This document shows, in pieces, positions 25,147-32,607 of a stretch of 64,000 bases of DNA (position 1 is the stretch's first letter; each line of letters begins with the position of its first letter). This DNA is from Paenibacillus sp. FSL H8-0537 (GTDB lineage: Bacteria; Bacillota; Bacilli; Paenibacillales; Paenibacillaceae): assembly GCF_038051995.1 (NCBI RefSeq), contig NZ_CP150290.1:545501-609500 (forward strand). The letters are read 5' to 3'. A program made the translations under genes and the position numbers. The notes under the pieces were generated by a model. That model did not search any database, was not told the origin of the DNA, and saw only the letters and a list, made by a program, of their open reading frames with translations.

Positions 25147-26779
25147 ATTGCTGCTTGTAGATGATGAGGCCTATGTGACGCTGAGCTTAGAGAAGACCAT
25201 TCCGTGGGATGAGCTTGGCGTCAGCAAGGTGTACCGGGCCGAGTCTGCTGCCGAGGCACTCGCTATTATGGAGGCGGGCGACATTGATATTTTGGTCACC
25301 GACATTCGTATGCCGGGGATGGACGGCTTGCAGCTGATTGAGCAGGCGAAGAAGCTTTGGCCGGATTTGCGCTGTATTTTAATGACCGGCTACTCGGATT
25401 TCCAATATGCGAAAAAAGCGCTGCAGCTTCAGGCGTCGGATTATATTTTGAAGCCGGTGGACGATAAGGAATTTGTGCGCAGCCTGATGAATACGATCGA
25501 GGAGCTGAAGGTGGAGTGGGAGCAGGCGGAGCAATACCATCAGCTCGTGTACAATATGAAGTCGGAATATGGGCTGCTGCGCCGCAATTTGCTGCATGAT
25601 CTGCTGCTCGGCCGCCAGCTGTCGGATACGACGATTGGCTCCAAGCTGGCGCAATATGAAATTCCGCTGCGGCTAGATGCTCCTTCGGTCATTTTGCTGA
25701 TTCAATACAGCAATCCTTACGATGAAAGCAATCGCAGCAGCATGGAGCTGATGGAATATGCGGTCGGCAATATTGGCGAGGAAGTGTTCGCCGAGCATAT
25801 GAACGTATGGTATGGCAAAGCGCCGCATAATTGCCTCATCTTCGTTGCGCAGCCAAATGAGGAGCAGCAGCGGCTGCTGGAATTTTCGCCGGATTACAAA
25901 GGACAGCTGAGGGCGATGCTGGAGCAGGCGGTGGACGTCTTTAGGCGGCAAATTTCCCATTTTCTCCGATCGGAAGTATCGCTTATTATTTCCGACTGGT
26001 TCTCCTTTCCGAGTGGCATGGCGAATGCATACCGGACAGGAATGAGCGTCTATTTGTCGAGCGCGATTCATGAATCGGGCATTGCCGTCTACTTGGAAAA
26101 TCATCAGGCGGAGCCGGAGACGCGAGTGAATCTGATGGAGGCGCTGTATAAGCCGCCTACGCTTATTCATTTGCTGGAGTCCAAGCAGTGGGACACGGCG
26201 CTGCTCAAGATCGATGAGGTGTTCGGCAATTTAGAGCAGGTGAAGTTTTCGCGTGAGCATCTGTATGAGGTGTTTCTCTCCATTACGAATGCCTTTATGT
26301 ATACGGCCCATAAACAGGGACAATTTATTTATGAGATCGATCACGCAGGCTTTGATATGCTGCTCGACCATACGGTTATTCATTCGCTGGACAAGCTGCG
26401 GAATTGGTCGACAGATATGCTGGAGCGGCTGCGCACGGAGCTGTCTAGCACCGAGGAATACGCCAAGAGCAGCTTGGTCAAGCAGGTGCAGGAGCTTGTG
26501 TCCGCAAGTCTTGGTCATGATACGTCGGTGAAGACGATTGCTGACAAGGTGTTTTTGCACCCCGTCTATTTGTCCAAAATTTATAAAGCACAGACTGGCG
26601 AGAGTATCAGTGACTATATTACCCGAATGCGGATGGAGCGGGCGCATTATTTGCTGAAGCAGACCAATAAGAAAATTTATGAGATTACGTCGGAGCTAGG
26701 TTATCAAAATCCGCAATATTTTAGCAAAATTTTCCGCAAGCATTACGGCATGACGCCGCAGGAGTTCCGCGACCAATAG
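25139..26779 (+). CDS. Response regulator, YesN family (REC plus AraC-type HTH)
   Basis: 546 residues. The receiver domain (1-120) has phospho-acceptor Asp55 in ILVTDIRMPG and Lys in DYILKPVDD. A long central helical region (about 130-430) precedes a C-terminal AraC-type DNA-binding domain (about 445-545; TIADKVFLHPVYLSKIYKAQ, ITSELGYQNPQYFSKIFRKH). It overlaps the kinase gene and lies just upstream of the solute-binding protein gene, whose promoter it probably controls. AAAGGGG precedes ATG25139. Confidence 0.94.
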   Translation: MIELLLVDDEAYVTLSLEKTIPWDELGVSKVYRAESAAEALAIMEAGDIDILVTDIRMPGMDGLQLIEQAKKLWPDLRCILMTGYSDFQYAKKALQLQASDYILKPVDDKEFVRSLMNTIEELKVEWEQAEQYHQLVYNMKSEYGLLRRNLLHDLLLGRQLSDTTIGSKLAQYEIPLRLDAPSVILLIQYSNPYDESNRSSMELMEYAVGNIGEEVFAEHMNVWYGKAPHNCLIFVAQPNEEQQRLLEFSPDYKGQLRAMLEQAVDVFRRQISHFLRSEVSLIISDWFSFPSGMANAYRTGMSVYLSSAIHESGIAVYLENHQAEPETRVNLMEALYKPPTLIHLLESKQWDTALLKIDEVFGNLEQVKFSREHLYEVFLSITNAFMYTAHKQGQFIYEIDHAGFDMLLDHTVIHSLDKLRNWSTDMLERLRTELSSTEEYAKSSLVKQVQELVSASLGHDTSVKTIADKVFLHPVYLSKIYKAQTGESISDYITRMRMERAHYLLKQTNKKIYEITSELGYQNPQYFSKIFRKHYGMTPQEFRDQ

Positions 26780-26828
26780 CGAAGGGTGAACAGGTTGCCA
26801 AAGGTGCAGAAATGTTCGGTTATTGTCA

Positions 26829-26866
26829 TATGACTTCCCCAGCAATGCTCCTATAATTAAGTCATA
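26829..26866 (+). promoter_or_regulatory. Promoter with flanking dyad before the solute-binding protein gene
   Basis: TATAAT (26852-26857) is bracketed by exact inverted 8-mers TATGACTT (26829-26836) and AAGTCATA (26859-26866). No good -35 lies at 17 bp, as expected for an activator-dependent promoter. Binding by the upstream YesN-type regulator is inference. Confidence 0.45.
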
Positions 26867-26904
26867 AACAATTGCACCACACAGTTGGAGGGGGAAAAAC
26901 AAAA

Positions 26905-28587
26905 ATGATTAGCGCTTACAAAAAGCAGCTGCTGCTCGTATTAAGCCTCATTCTCGTTGTCAGCCTGCTCGCAGCATGCGGCAAGGATAACACAGGCACG
27001 GGCGAGAGCACGAACGCAGGAGCTTCAACAGGAAATGAATATAAAGAGAAATATGATCCGCCTGTCACATTGACGACCGTATGGGGCGTAGCTCCTGAGG
27101 TGAAATATAAAAATGGTGAAACGATTGAGAACAATGTAGCGACAAAATGGGCCAAGGAGCAATTCGGTATCGAGATTAAATCGCTATGGTCGGTAACGGA
27201 TACAAACAATGCTTTAGCTACAAAGCTGCGCCTGGCCATGTCCTCAGGACAGGATATGCCTGATGTGCTGGTTGTAGGCAATAATGATCCGCAGCTGGTT
27301 GCTGATTTGGTCGATTCCGGCTATTTCGGTGAAGCTGGCGACCTGTTTGACAAATACGCAAATGACACATGGAAAAAAGCGATGGAGCTTGATCCTAACG
27401 TATGGAATCCATATATTCGCGACGGCAAAAAAATGGGTATTCCTGTACTAGATTATGCTTATAACAACGATTACTTGCTTTGGATCCGCCAGGATTGGCT
27501 GGACAAGCTGAATATGAAGGTCCCAACTACGATTGCCGAGCTGGAAACCGTAATGGAAGCTTTCAAAAACAACAATCCGGACGGTTTGGCTCCGGATAAA
27601 GTAACGCCGCTTAGCATTGGCTTCAAAACGAAGCTGAGCAGTTGGATGGGCGACCCATCATGGATTTTTGGTGCTTATGGTGCTATGCCAGAGCAGTGGA
27701 ATGTTGGGACTGACGGAAATCTTGAATATGGATCTATTAATACAGGCATGAAGCAGGGTCTGGAGAAGCTTTCGGAGTGGAGCAAAAAAGGCTTTATTCC
27801 AAAAGAAGCTGCGCTATGGGATGAGAACAAGACGGCTGAGCCAGCAGTTGCAGGAACAGCGGGTATTATCCCTGGACCTTACTGGATGAGCGGCTGGCCG
27901 CTTGCCGATACAGCGAAAAACGTGCCAACAGCAAAATGGACACCGATCGCACTGCCAAAAGGTCCGGATGGCAAAGCAACAAGCCATGGCACGCCATTTT
28001 CCAGCGCTGTTATTTTAATCAACAAAGATATTAAGCATCCTGAAGCTTTGTTCACTTATGAGAACTGGATGTTTGACAACTTCGCAAACCCTGCTAAGGG
28101 CAGCTCGCTTGAGGTGGGTATGTTCAAAGGCTATGACTATGATGTTGATGCCAATGGCAACACACTTTATCAAGATGATATCCCTGGAGGCTATATCAAC
28201 ATTGTTCGTTATTTCCTCGTTCGCGATGGAGCCCGTATTCCAGATGCTCAAATGACAGCTTTGCTGGCTTTGGCAGATGGCAAGGAGCCGGAGACGAAGC
28301 TGGAAAAAGATATTGCCAACAGCTTTGGCAAGCAAACGCCAGAGGCGGCGAAGGTGCTCATGTCCCAGAAGGATGTTGCGCTTATGAACATGTTTACTGG
28401 TCCTACAACGCCGACGATGAAGTCCAAAATGGATTATCTGAAAAAAATCGAGCTTCAAACGTTTAACGAAATTATTTACGGCACGAAGCCGATTGACGCA
28501 TTCGATACGTTCGTTGCCAACTGGAAGAAATCCGGCGGCGAGCAAATTACGAAAGAAGTAAATGAATGGTATGCGTCTGTAAAATAG
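26905..28587 (+). CDS. ABC transporter solute-binding lipoprotein (LplA-like)
   Basis: 560 residues. A lipoprotein signal (LLLVLSLILVVSLLAACGKD, lipobox LLAAC, Cys23) is followed by a Gly/Thr/Asn linker and a family-1 type binding protein fold. Aromatic sugar-binding-type segments include YNNDYLLWIRQDWLDKL and WMGDPSWIFGAYGAMPEQW. The start ATG26905 follows GGAGGGGG, and the frame upstream to 26872 is leader. It is anchored outside the membrane and delivers an oligosaccharide to the two permeases. No ATPase is in the cluster, and such systems commonly share an MsmX-type ATPase encoded elsewhere. Confidence 0.92.
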   Translation: MISAYKKQLLLVLSLILVVSLLAACGKDNTGTGESTNAGASTGNEYKEKYDPPVTLTTVWGVAPEVKYKNGETIENNVATKWAKEQFGIEIKSLWSVTDTNNALATKLRLAMSSGQDMPDVLVVGNNDPQLVADLVDSGYFGEAGDLFDKYANDTWKKAMELDPNVWNPYIRDGKKMGIPVLDYAYNNDYLLWIRQDWLDKLNMKVPTTIAELETVMEAFKNNNPDGLAPDKVTPLSIGFKTKLSSWMGDPSWIFGAYGAMPEQWNVGTDGNLEYGSINTGMKQGLEKLSEWSKKGFIPKEAALWDENKTAEPAVAGTAGIIPGPYWMSGWPLADTAKNVPTAKWTPIALPKGPDGKATSHGTPFSSAVILINKDIKHPEALFTYENWMFDNFANPAKGSSLEVGMFKGYDYDVDANGNTLYQDDIPGGYINIVRYFLVRDGARIPDAQMTALLALADGKEPETKLEKDIANSFGKQTPEAAKVLMSQKDVALMNMFTGPTTPTMKSKMDYLKKIELQTFNEIIYGTKPIDAFDTFVANWKKSGGEQITKEVNEWYASVK

Positions 28588-28600
28588 TGCAAGTCAGCAA

Positions 28601-28638
28601 AGCAGTCTGCCCCCGGCAGGCTGCTTTTGTTTTTTTTG
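28601..28638 (+). terminator. Intercistronic terminator between binding protein and permeases
   Basis: AGCAGTCTGCC pairs with GGCAGGCTGCT, followed by a T-rich run (TTTTGTTTTTTTT). It would lower permease expression relative to binding protein. A TATAAT box at 28718-28723 may restart transcription. Confidence 0.8.
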
Positions 28639-28717
28639 CAAGACTCCTGTGAAAAGTAGTTGCAATAGTGCCATCAATATTGGTTCCGTCATGTGTTCAG
28701 GCGGTTTGGGCCGTTGC

Positions 28718-28723
28718 TATAAT
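28718..28723 (+). promoter_or_regulatory. -10 box of a possible second promoter for the permeases
   Basis: A consensus TATAAT 42 bp before ATG28765, in the context GCTATAATTGAGG, resembling the TATAATTAAG at the binding-protein promoter. The -35 is poor, again suggesting activator control. Confidence 0.35.
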
Positions 28724-28764
28724 TGAGGTAATTCATACAAATGCGTTCAGGAGGATACTACAAT

Positions 28765-29658
28765 ATGAGGCAGCTAAAGCGCCACTGGCCGTTCCATCTC
28801 ATGATTTTGCCATCTCTTGTTTTTCTGATTTTGTTCAGCTATTTGCCAATGGCCGGCATTGTCATGGCCTTCCAAGACTTTAAGCCCCGGCTGGGCATTA
28901 CAGGCTCGGAATGGATCGGTCTCGATAATTTTCGCTATATGTTCGAGCGGGAGGACAGCTTGGAGGTTATTTGGAACACGCTGGTCATTGCGGTTTTGAA
29001 AATTATTTTTAACCTCGCAGCTCCATTCATCTTTGCTCTTTTCTTAAATGAGGTGCGCAAGGAGCTTTTCAAGCGTTATGTGCAAACGATGGTTTATTTG
29101 CCCCACTTCCTGTCATGGGTCATACTGGGTGGTATTTTGATCGACATCCTGTCTAGCGATGGCGGTTTTGTAAACCGGCTTCTGGGCATGGTCGGGATCG
29201 GGCCTATCTTCTTCCTTGGAGAAGGCAACTGGTTCCGCTTTACGGTTATTATTTCCGAGGTGTGGAAAGAGTTCGGTTACGGAACGATTGTCTTTCTGGC
29301 AGCTCTATCGAACATTAACCCCTCGCTGTACGAGGCAGCTGAAGTGGACGGCGCAAGCCGCTGGAAGCAGACGCTTCACATTACGATGCCTTCGATGGTA
29401 CCGATGGCGATTGTTGTAGGTACACTGGCACTCGGCAACATTTTGAATGCGGGCTTTGACCAAATTTTCAACCTTTATAATCCGCTTGTCTACGATAAAG
29501 GCGACATTATTGATACGTTCGTTTATCGCACAGCGATTATCAGCGGGGAAATGGGCTTTGGAACAGCGGTCGGATTATTCAAATCCATTATCAGCATGAT
29601 CTTGATATTCGTCTCATACCGCATGGCTTATAAATTGGCAAACTATCGAATTTTCTAA
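28765..29658 (+). CDS. ABC transporter permease (LplB/YtcP-type, first subunit)
   Basis: 297 residues with six predicted membrane helices. The start ATG28765 (MRQLKRHWPFHLMILPS) follows AGGAGG at nine bases; an ATG at 28741 is upstream of that site and is rejected. The EAA loop YEAAEVDGASRWKQTLHITM (about 195-214), the ATPase contact, is intact. It pairs with the next permease for import of an oligosaccharide, in the CUT1-like family typical of YesMN-linked systems. Confidence 0.93.
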   Translation: MRQLKRHWPFHLMILPSLVFLILFSYLPMAGIVMAFQDFKPRLGITGSEWIGLDNFRYMFEREDSLEVIWNTLVIAVLKIIFNLAAPFIFALFLNEVRKELFKRYVQTMVYLPHFLSWVILGGILIDILSSDGGFVNRLLGMVGIGPIFFLGEGNWFRFTVIISEVWKEFGYGTIVFLAALSNINPSLYEAAEVDGASRWKQTLHITMPSMVPMAIVVGTLALGNILNAGFDQIFNLYNPLVYDKGDIIDTFVYRTAIISGEMGFGTAVGLFKSIISMILIFVSYRMAYKLANYRIF

Positions 29659-29676
29659 GAATGGAGCGAGCCTAGA

Positions 29677-30555
29677 ATGTATCATAAAACACTGTCATAT
29701 CGCATATTTTCAATACTCAATAATACAGGGCTGCTGTTTATCTCGCTCCTGTGCATTATCCCGCTTGTTCATGTACTGGCGATTTCGTTCAGTGCGAAGT
29801 CAGCGGCCGATGCCAATATCGTTAATTTATGGCCGGTAGATTTCACTTTGGAGGCTTATCGTAAAACGATCGACAACCCGATCTTTCTAAACTCGATCTG
29901 GATATCTATCATGCGGACCTCCATTGGCACGGCGCTTACGCTGCTGCTGGCTTTTATGGCAGCCTACCCGCTTTCCAGAGAAAGCACGAGCTTTAAGGCA
30001 CGTTCTTACTACTCCTGGATTTTCGTCTTCGCGATGGTCTTTAATGGCGGGCTTGTTCCCTTCTATATGATGATCCAGAATTTGAACCTGATGGGCTCCT
30101 TCTGGGCACTGGTGCTTCCCGGAGCGGTTAATATTTATTTAACGATCCTGATGATGAACTTCTTCCGGGGCATTCCGAAGGAGCTGGAGGAGGCGGCGAT
30201 GATCGATGGAGCAGGGCACTTCCGGGTGCTGTTCACGATCTTCCTGCCCGTATCGAAGCCAGCGATTGCAACGCTCAGTTTGTTCAGCATCGTGTTCCAC
30301 TGGAATTCATGGTTCGACGGCCTGCTGTACACAGAGGGTGTTCACCAATATCCACTGGCGACCTTTCTGCAAACGGTCATTATTTCGCGCGACATGAGCT
30401 CGATGAGCCTTGATCCGGTATCACTTGCCTTGATCTCGCAGAAGACGGTTAGTGCGGCGCAAATTTTTATCGGTGCGCTTCCTGTCCTGATTATTTATCC
30501 GTTTCTGCAAAAGTTTTTCGTTAAAGGCCTCGTCGTAGGCTCGGTAAAAGAATAG
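29677..30555 (+). CDS. ABC transporter permease (LplC-type, second subunit)
   Basis: 292 residues, six membrane helices, with the EAA loop LEEAAMIDGAGHFRVLFTIF (about 171-190). It follows the first permease by 18 bp. GGAGCG precedes ATG29677. The C-terminus FLQKFFVKGLVVGSVKE is the conserved end of this subfamily. Together with the binding lipoprotein it makes the uptake system controlled by the upstream sensor-regulator pair. Confidence 0.93.
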   Translation: MYHKTLSYRIFSILNNTGLLFISLLCIIPLVHVLAISFSAKSAADANIVNLWPVDFTLEAYRKTIDNPIFLNSIWISIMRTSIGTALTLLLAFMAAYPLSRESTSFKARSYYSWIFVFAMVFNGGLVPFYMMIQNLNLMGSFWALVLPGAVNIYLTILMMNFFRGIPKELEEAAMIDGAGHFRVLFTIFLPVSKPAIATLSLFSIVFHWNSWFDGLLYTEGVHQYPLATFLQTVIISRDMSSMSLDPVSLALISQKTVSAAQIFIGALPVLIIYPFLQKFFVKGLVVGSVKE

Positions 30556-30596
30556 TATAACCAAGGCGATCTTACGGGTTTTAAAAGATGTACAGG

Positions 30597-30632
30597 AGGC
30601 TGTTTTCCGGAAACGGAGAGCAGCCTTTTTTT
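30597..30632 (+). terminator. Rho-independent terminator of the permease genes
   Basis: GGCTG-TT-TTCCG pairs with CGGAG-AG-CAGCC, followed by seven T residues. The dispersed repeat begins in the T tract. Confidence 0.82.
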
Positions 30633-30733
30633 GAAATATAGGAAAGTATATCGTAACAACATCCTTTCTCTATATTTCTACGCGAAACGGAAGCTTTGCC
30701 GCCAGAGGACGGCTTCAGCCGTTTCCGCTTGGT
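30631..30733. repeat. Two-hairpin dispersed repeat, copy B
   Basis: Hairpin 1 is GAAATATAGGAAAG against CTTTCTCTATATTTC. Hairpin 2 is GAAACGG against CCGTTTC around GCCGCCAGAGGACGGC. It lies between the permease terminator and the convergent map gene, with its tail (CGCTTGG) nine bases from the map stop. Confidence 0.82.
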
Positions 30734-30741
30734 TCTATATT

Positions 30742-31488
30742 TTACTGAGCCGTTAAAATCAGCGGTCCGTCTTGCGTGATTGCGATCGTATGCTCATATT
30801 GCGCTGACAACTTGCCGTCGGCCGTTCTCGCCGTCCACCGATCATCATCGATCTTGATACGGAACGTCCCTTCGTTGATCATCGGTTCAATCGTAAACAC
30901 CATGCCTTCCTTTAACCGAATGCCTTTACCGGCTACGCCGATATGCTCGTAGCTCGGCTCCTCGTGCAGGCTCCGCCCGATCCCGTGCGCCAGCAGATCG
31001 CGTACGACCGAAAACCCATTCGCTTCCGCATGCTGTTGAATCGCCGACGTTATGTCGCCGAGCCGGCCCCCAGGGAGCGCCCGGGCTATCCCCAGGTCCA
31101 AGCATTCCTTTGCTACCCTCATTATTTTTTGTGCCTCGGGCCTGATATTGCCCACTGCATAGCACCAGCACGAATCGCCGAACCACCCGCCGTATTCCAC
31201 GACGATGTCGAGCTTGAGCAAGTCGCCGTCCATAAGCACCTGGCTCGAAGGAATGCCGTGGGCCACCACATCATTGACCGAAATGCAGGTTTCGGCGGGG
31301 TAACCGTTGTACCCTTTCGTAAACTGCTTGCCGCCCAGCTTGGTAATGTGTCTGGCAACAAAGTCATTGATTTCCTGGGTGGTGATCCCAGGCTCGATCA
31401 GCTTGGCCACCTCGCGGTAGCAGGCCGCAACAATTTGGCTCGCCGGCTTCATCTCTTCGATTTCCCTAGGTGATTTTAAAATGATCAT
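30742..31488 (-). CDS. map: Methionine aminopeptidase, type I
   Basis: A 248-residue pita-bread fold metallopeptidase removing N-terminal Met. The five metal ligands are all present: Asp94 (LDIVVEYGGW), Asp105 (FGDSC), His168 (LAHGIGRSLHEEP), Glu201 (FTIEPMI) and Glu232 (QYEHT), plus substrate His77 (VAHGIP). AAGGAG lies 13 bases before ATG31488. It is outside the ribosomal-protein context where the housekeeping map usually sits and is downstream of a TetR gene by 26 bp, so it is likely a second, regulated paralogue. High third-position GC matches the tetR gene and differs from most of the window. Confidence 0.94.
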   Translation of the reverse strand: MIILKSPREIEEMKPASQIVAACYREVAKLIEPGITTQEINDFVARHITKLGGKQFTKGYNGYPAETCISVNDVVAHGIPSSQVLMDGDLLKLDIVVEYGGWFGDSCWCYAVGNIRPEAQKIMRVAKECLDLGIARALPGGRLGDITSAIQQHAEANGFSVVRDLLAHGIGRSLHEEPSYEHIGVAGKGIRLKEGMVFTIEPMINEGTFRIKIDDDRWTARTADGKLSAQYEHTIAITQDGPLILTAQ

Positions 31489-31514
31489 CGTTGTTTATTC
31501 GCTCCTTATCCATT

Positions 31515-32261
31515 CTACAATTTTAAAAACCGGGCGATATCCTTCGCCTCCTCGTGCAGCTTACCGCGGCGAAGCGAAAGCGAGGCGCAGCCGACCAAGG
31601 CGGCCAGCAGCATTTCCGCGTGCTGTAGCTGATACGGCGGCTCCGATGCGTTTCCGGCAGAAGTGGCAGCACCGTCCGCCGCACGCCCGGTTTCCAGCAG
31701 CGCGGCCAGCGGCGCAAGCACCTCCCGGCGAAAGGCGGCCGAGAGCGTGGCCGAGCGCGCTTCAGGCATCGAGGCAAAGCCCTCACCGGCCAGCTTATAC
31801 AGCAGGTAATGGGCGTGGTCCTCCGCCCAAAGCTGCAGCAGCCGAACACTGGCGGCGGCGACAGGGCCAAGCTCTGCGGCAGCGGCCGTTTCGCGGCTGC
31901 CGCTTCGGGAATCCGCGACAGCCGAATTCCCGGAGTCCGCCGCAGCAGCCAAGCCAAAATGCCCGCCCGCCGGTGCCTCCTCCAAAGTCGAAGCGCGAGG
32001 AAGCTCCAGCGGAGCCACTAGCGGCGTCTCCAGCCATCCCCCGGCCCGTTCCAATGCGTCCCATAGCAGATCTTGGAGCAAATCTCCCTTATTGCTGTAA
32101 TAATGGTATACCGTGCCATAGCCGAGTCCCGCCTGCGCGGCCACATCGCGGATTTCCAGTAAAGGCCCTTTGTTCAAAAACACATCGGCAGCGGCACTCC
32201 GGATTTGCGCTAGACGCCGCAGCCGGATCTCATCGTTTTGTTCCTTCGTGCGTGGAGTCAT
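31515..32261 (-). CDS. TetR family transcriptional regulator
   Basis: 248 residues. The N-terminal HTH is typical (RRLAQIRSAAADVFLNKG, then IRDVAAQAGLGYGTVYHYYS, about 17-62). The ligand domain is longer than usual because of an Ala/Gly/Ser-rich insert (about 85-125). AGAGGTGATC precedes ATG32261. It is transcribed first with map. A dyad in its promoter (32286-32305) suggests self-repression. Association of a TetR gene with a map paralogue is unusual. The ligand is unknown. Confidence 0.88.
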   Translation of the reverse strand: MTPRTKEQNDEIRLRRLAQIRSAAADVFLNKGPLLEIRDVAAQAGLGYGTVYHYYSNKGDLLQDLLWDALERAGGWLETPLVAPLELPRASTLEEAPAGGHFGLAAAADSGNSAVADSRSGSRETAAAAELGPVAAASVRLLQLWAEDHAHYLLYKLAGEGFASMPEARSATLSAAFRREVLAPLAALLETGRAADGAATSAGNASEPPYQLQHAEMLLAALVGCASLSLRRGKLHEEAKDIARFLKL

Positions 32262-32280
32262 CTCGTCCGATCACCTCTTT

Positions 32281-32305
32281 TATTTTTGACCTGCTATTAT
32301 GTCAA
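32281..32305 (-). promoter_or_regulatory. Promoter and dyad operator of the tetR-map unit
   Basis: On the minus strand TTGACA (32305-32300), 17 bp, then TAAAAG near 32282. TTGAC and GTCAA form a 5-10-5 inverted repeat (32286-32290 and 32301-32305) covering the -35 and spacer, where a TetR protein would block RNA polymerase. Confidence 0.5.
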
Positions 32306-32525
32306 TATAAAACATCGGCTTGCGAATAACAAGAGACTAGCTGGAATTCTTGGTAAATCCCCGTTATGGAGCTTAAGCACGTTATTTCAGAACTTTTCTA
32401 CTAGTTCGTTTTTAAAGCGTCTGCTTGCGCAGGTATTGCTTATGAAAACCCTTTGAATGATAGCGCTCCCAATATTCGGAATGTGCGGCGTCAAACAGGT
32501 TGTATAAAATGCTGGAATGTTGCTT

Positions 32526-32553
32526 TTGGTATGTATATCGCTTTTCATAAAAT
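32526..32553 (+). promoter_or_regulatory. Promoter of the galactanase gene
   Basis: TTGGTA, 16 bp, TAAAAT, about 55 bp before ATG32608. The repeated word ATCGCTT at 32537 and 32552 may be regulatory. The rest of 32306-32525 shows nothing clear. Confidence 0.45.
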
Positions 32554-32607
32554 CGCTTACAATTAGAAGAAGCATGGAGAAACAATATAATCAAGGGAGA
32601 GGTTTAC

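Noticed and set aside
31481..32329. 282-residue open frame on the plus strand across tetR
   Set aside because: It is Pro/Arg-rich and antisense to two clear genes in GC-rich DNA, with no ribosome binding site; a by-product of codon bias.
32530..32547. CcpA cre-like site before the galactanase gene (TGTATATCGCTTTTCA)
   Set aside because: The central CG is displaced by one base from the cre consensus and the flanks fit poorly.
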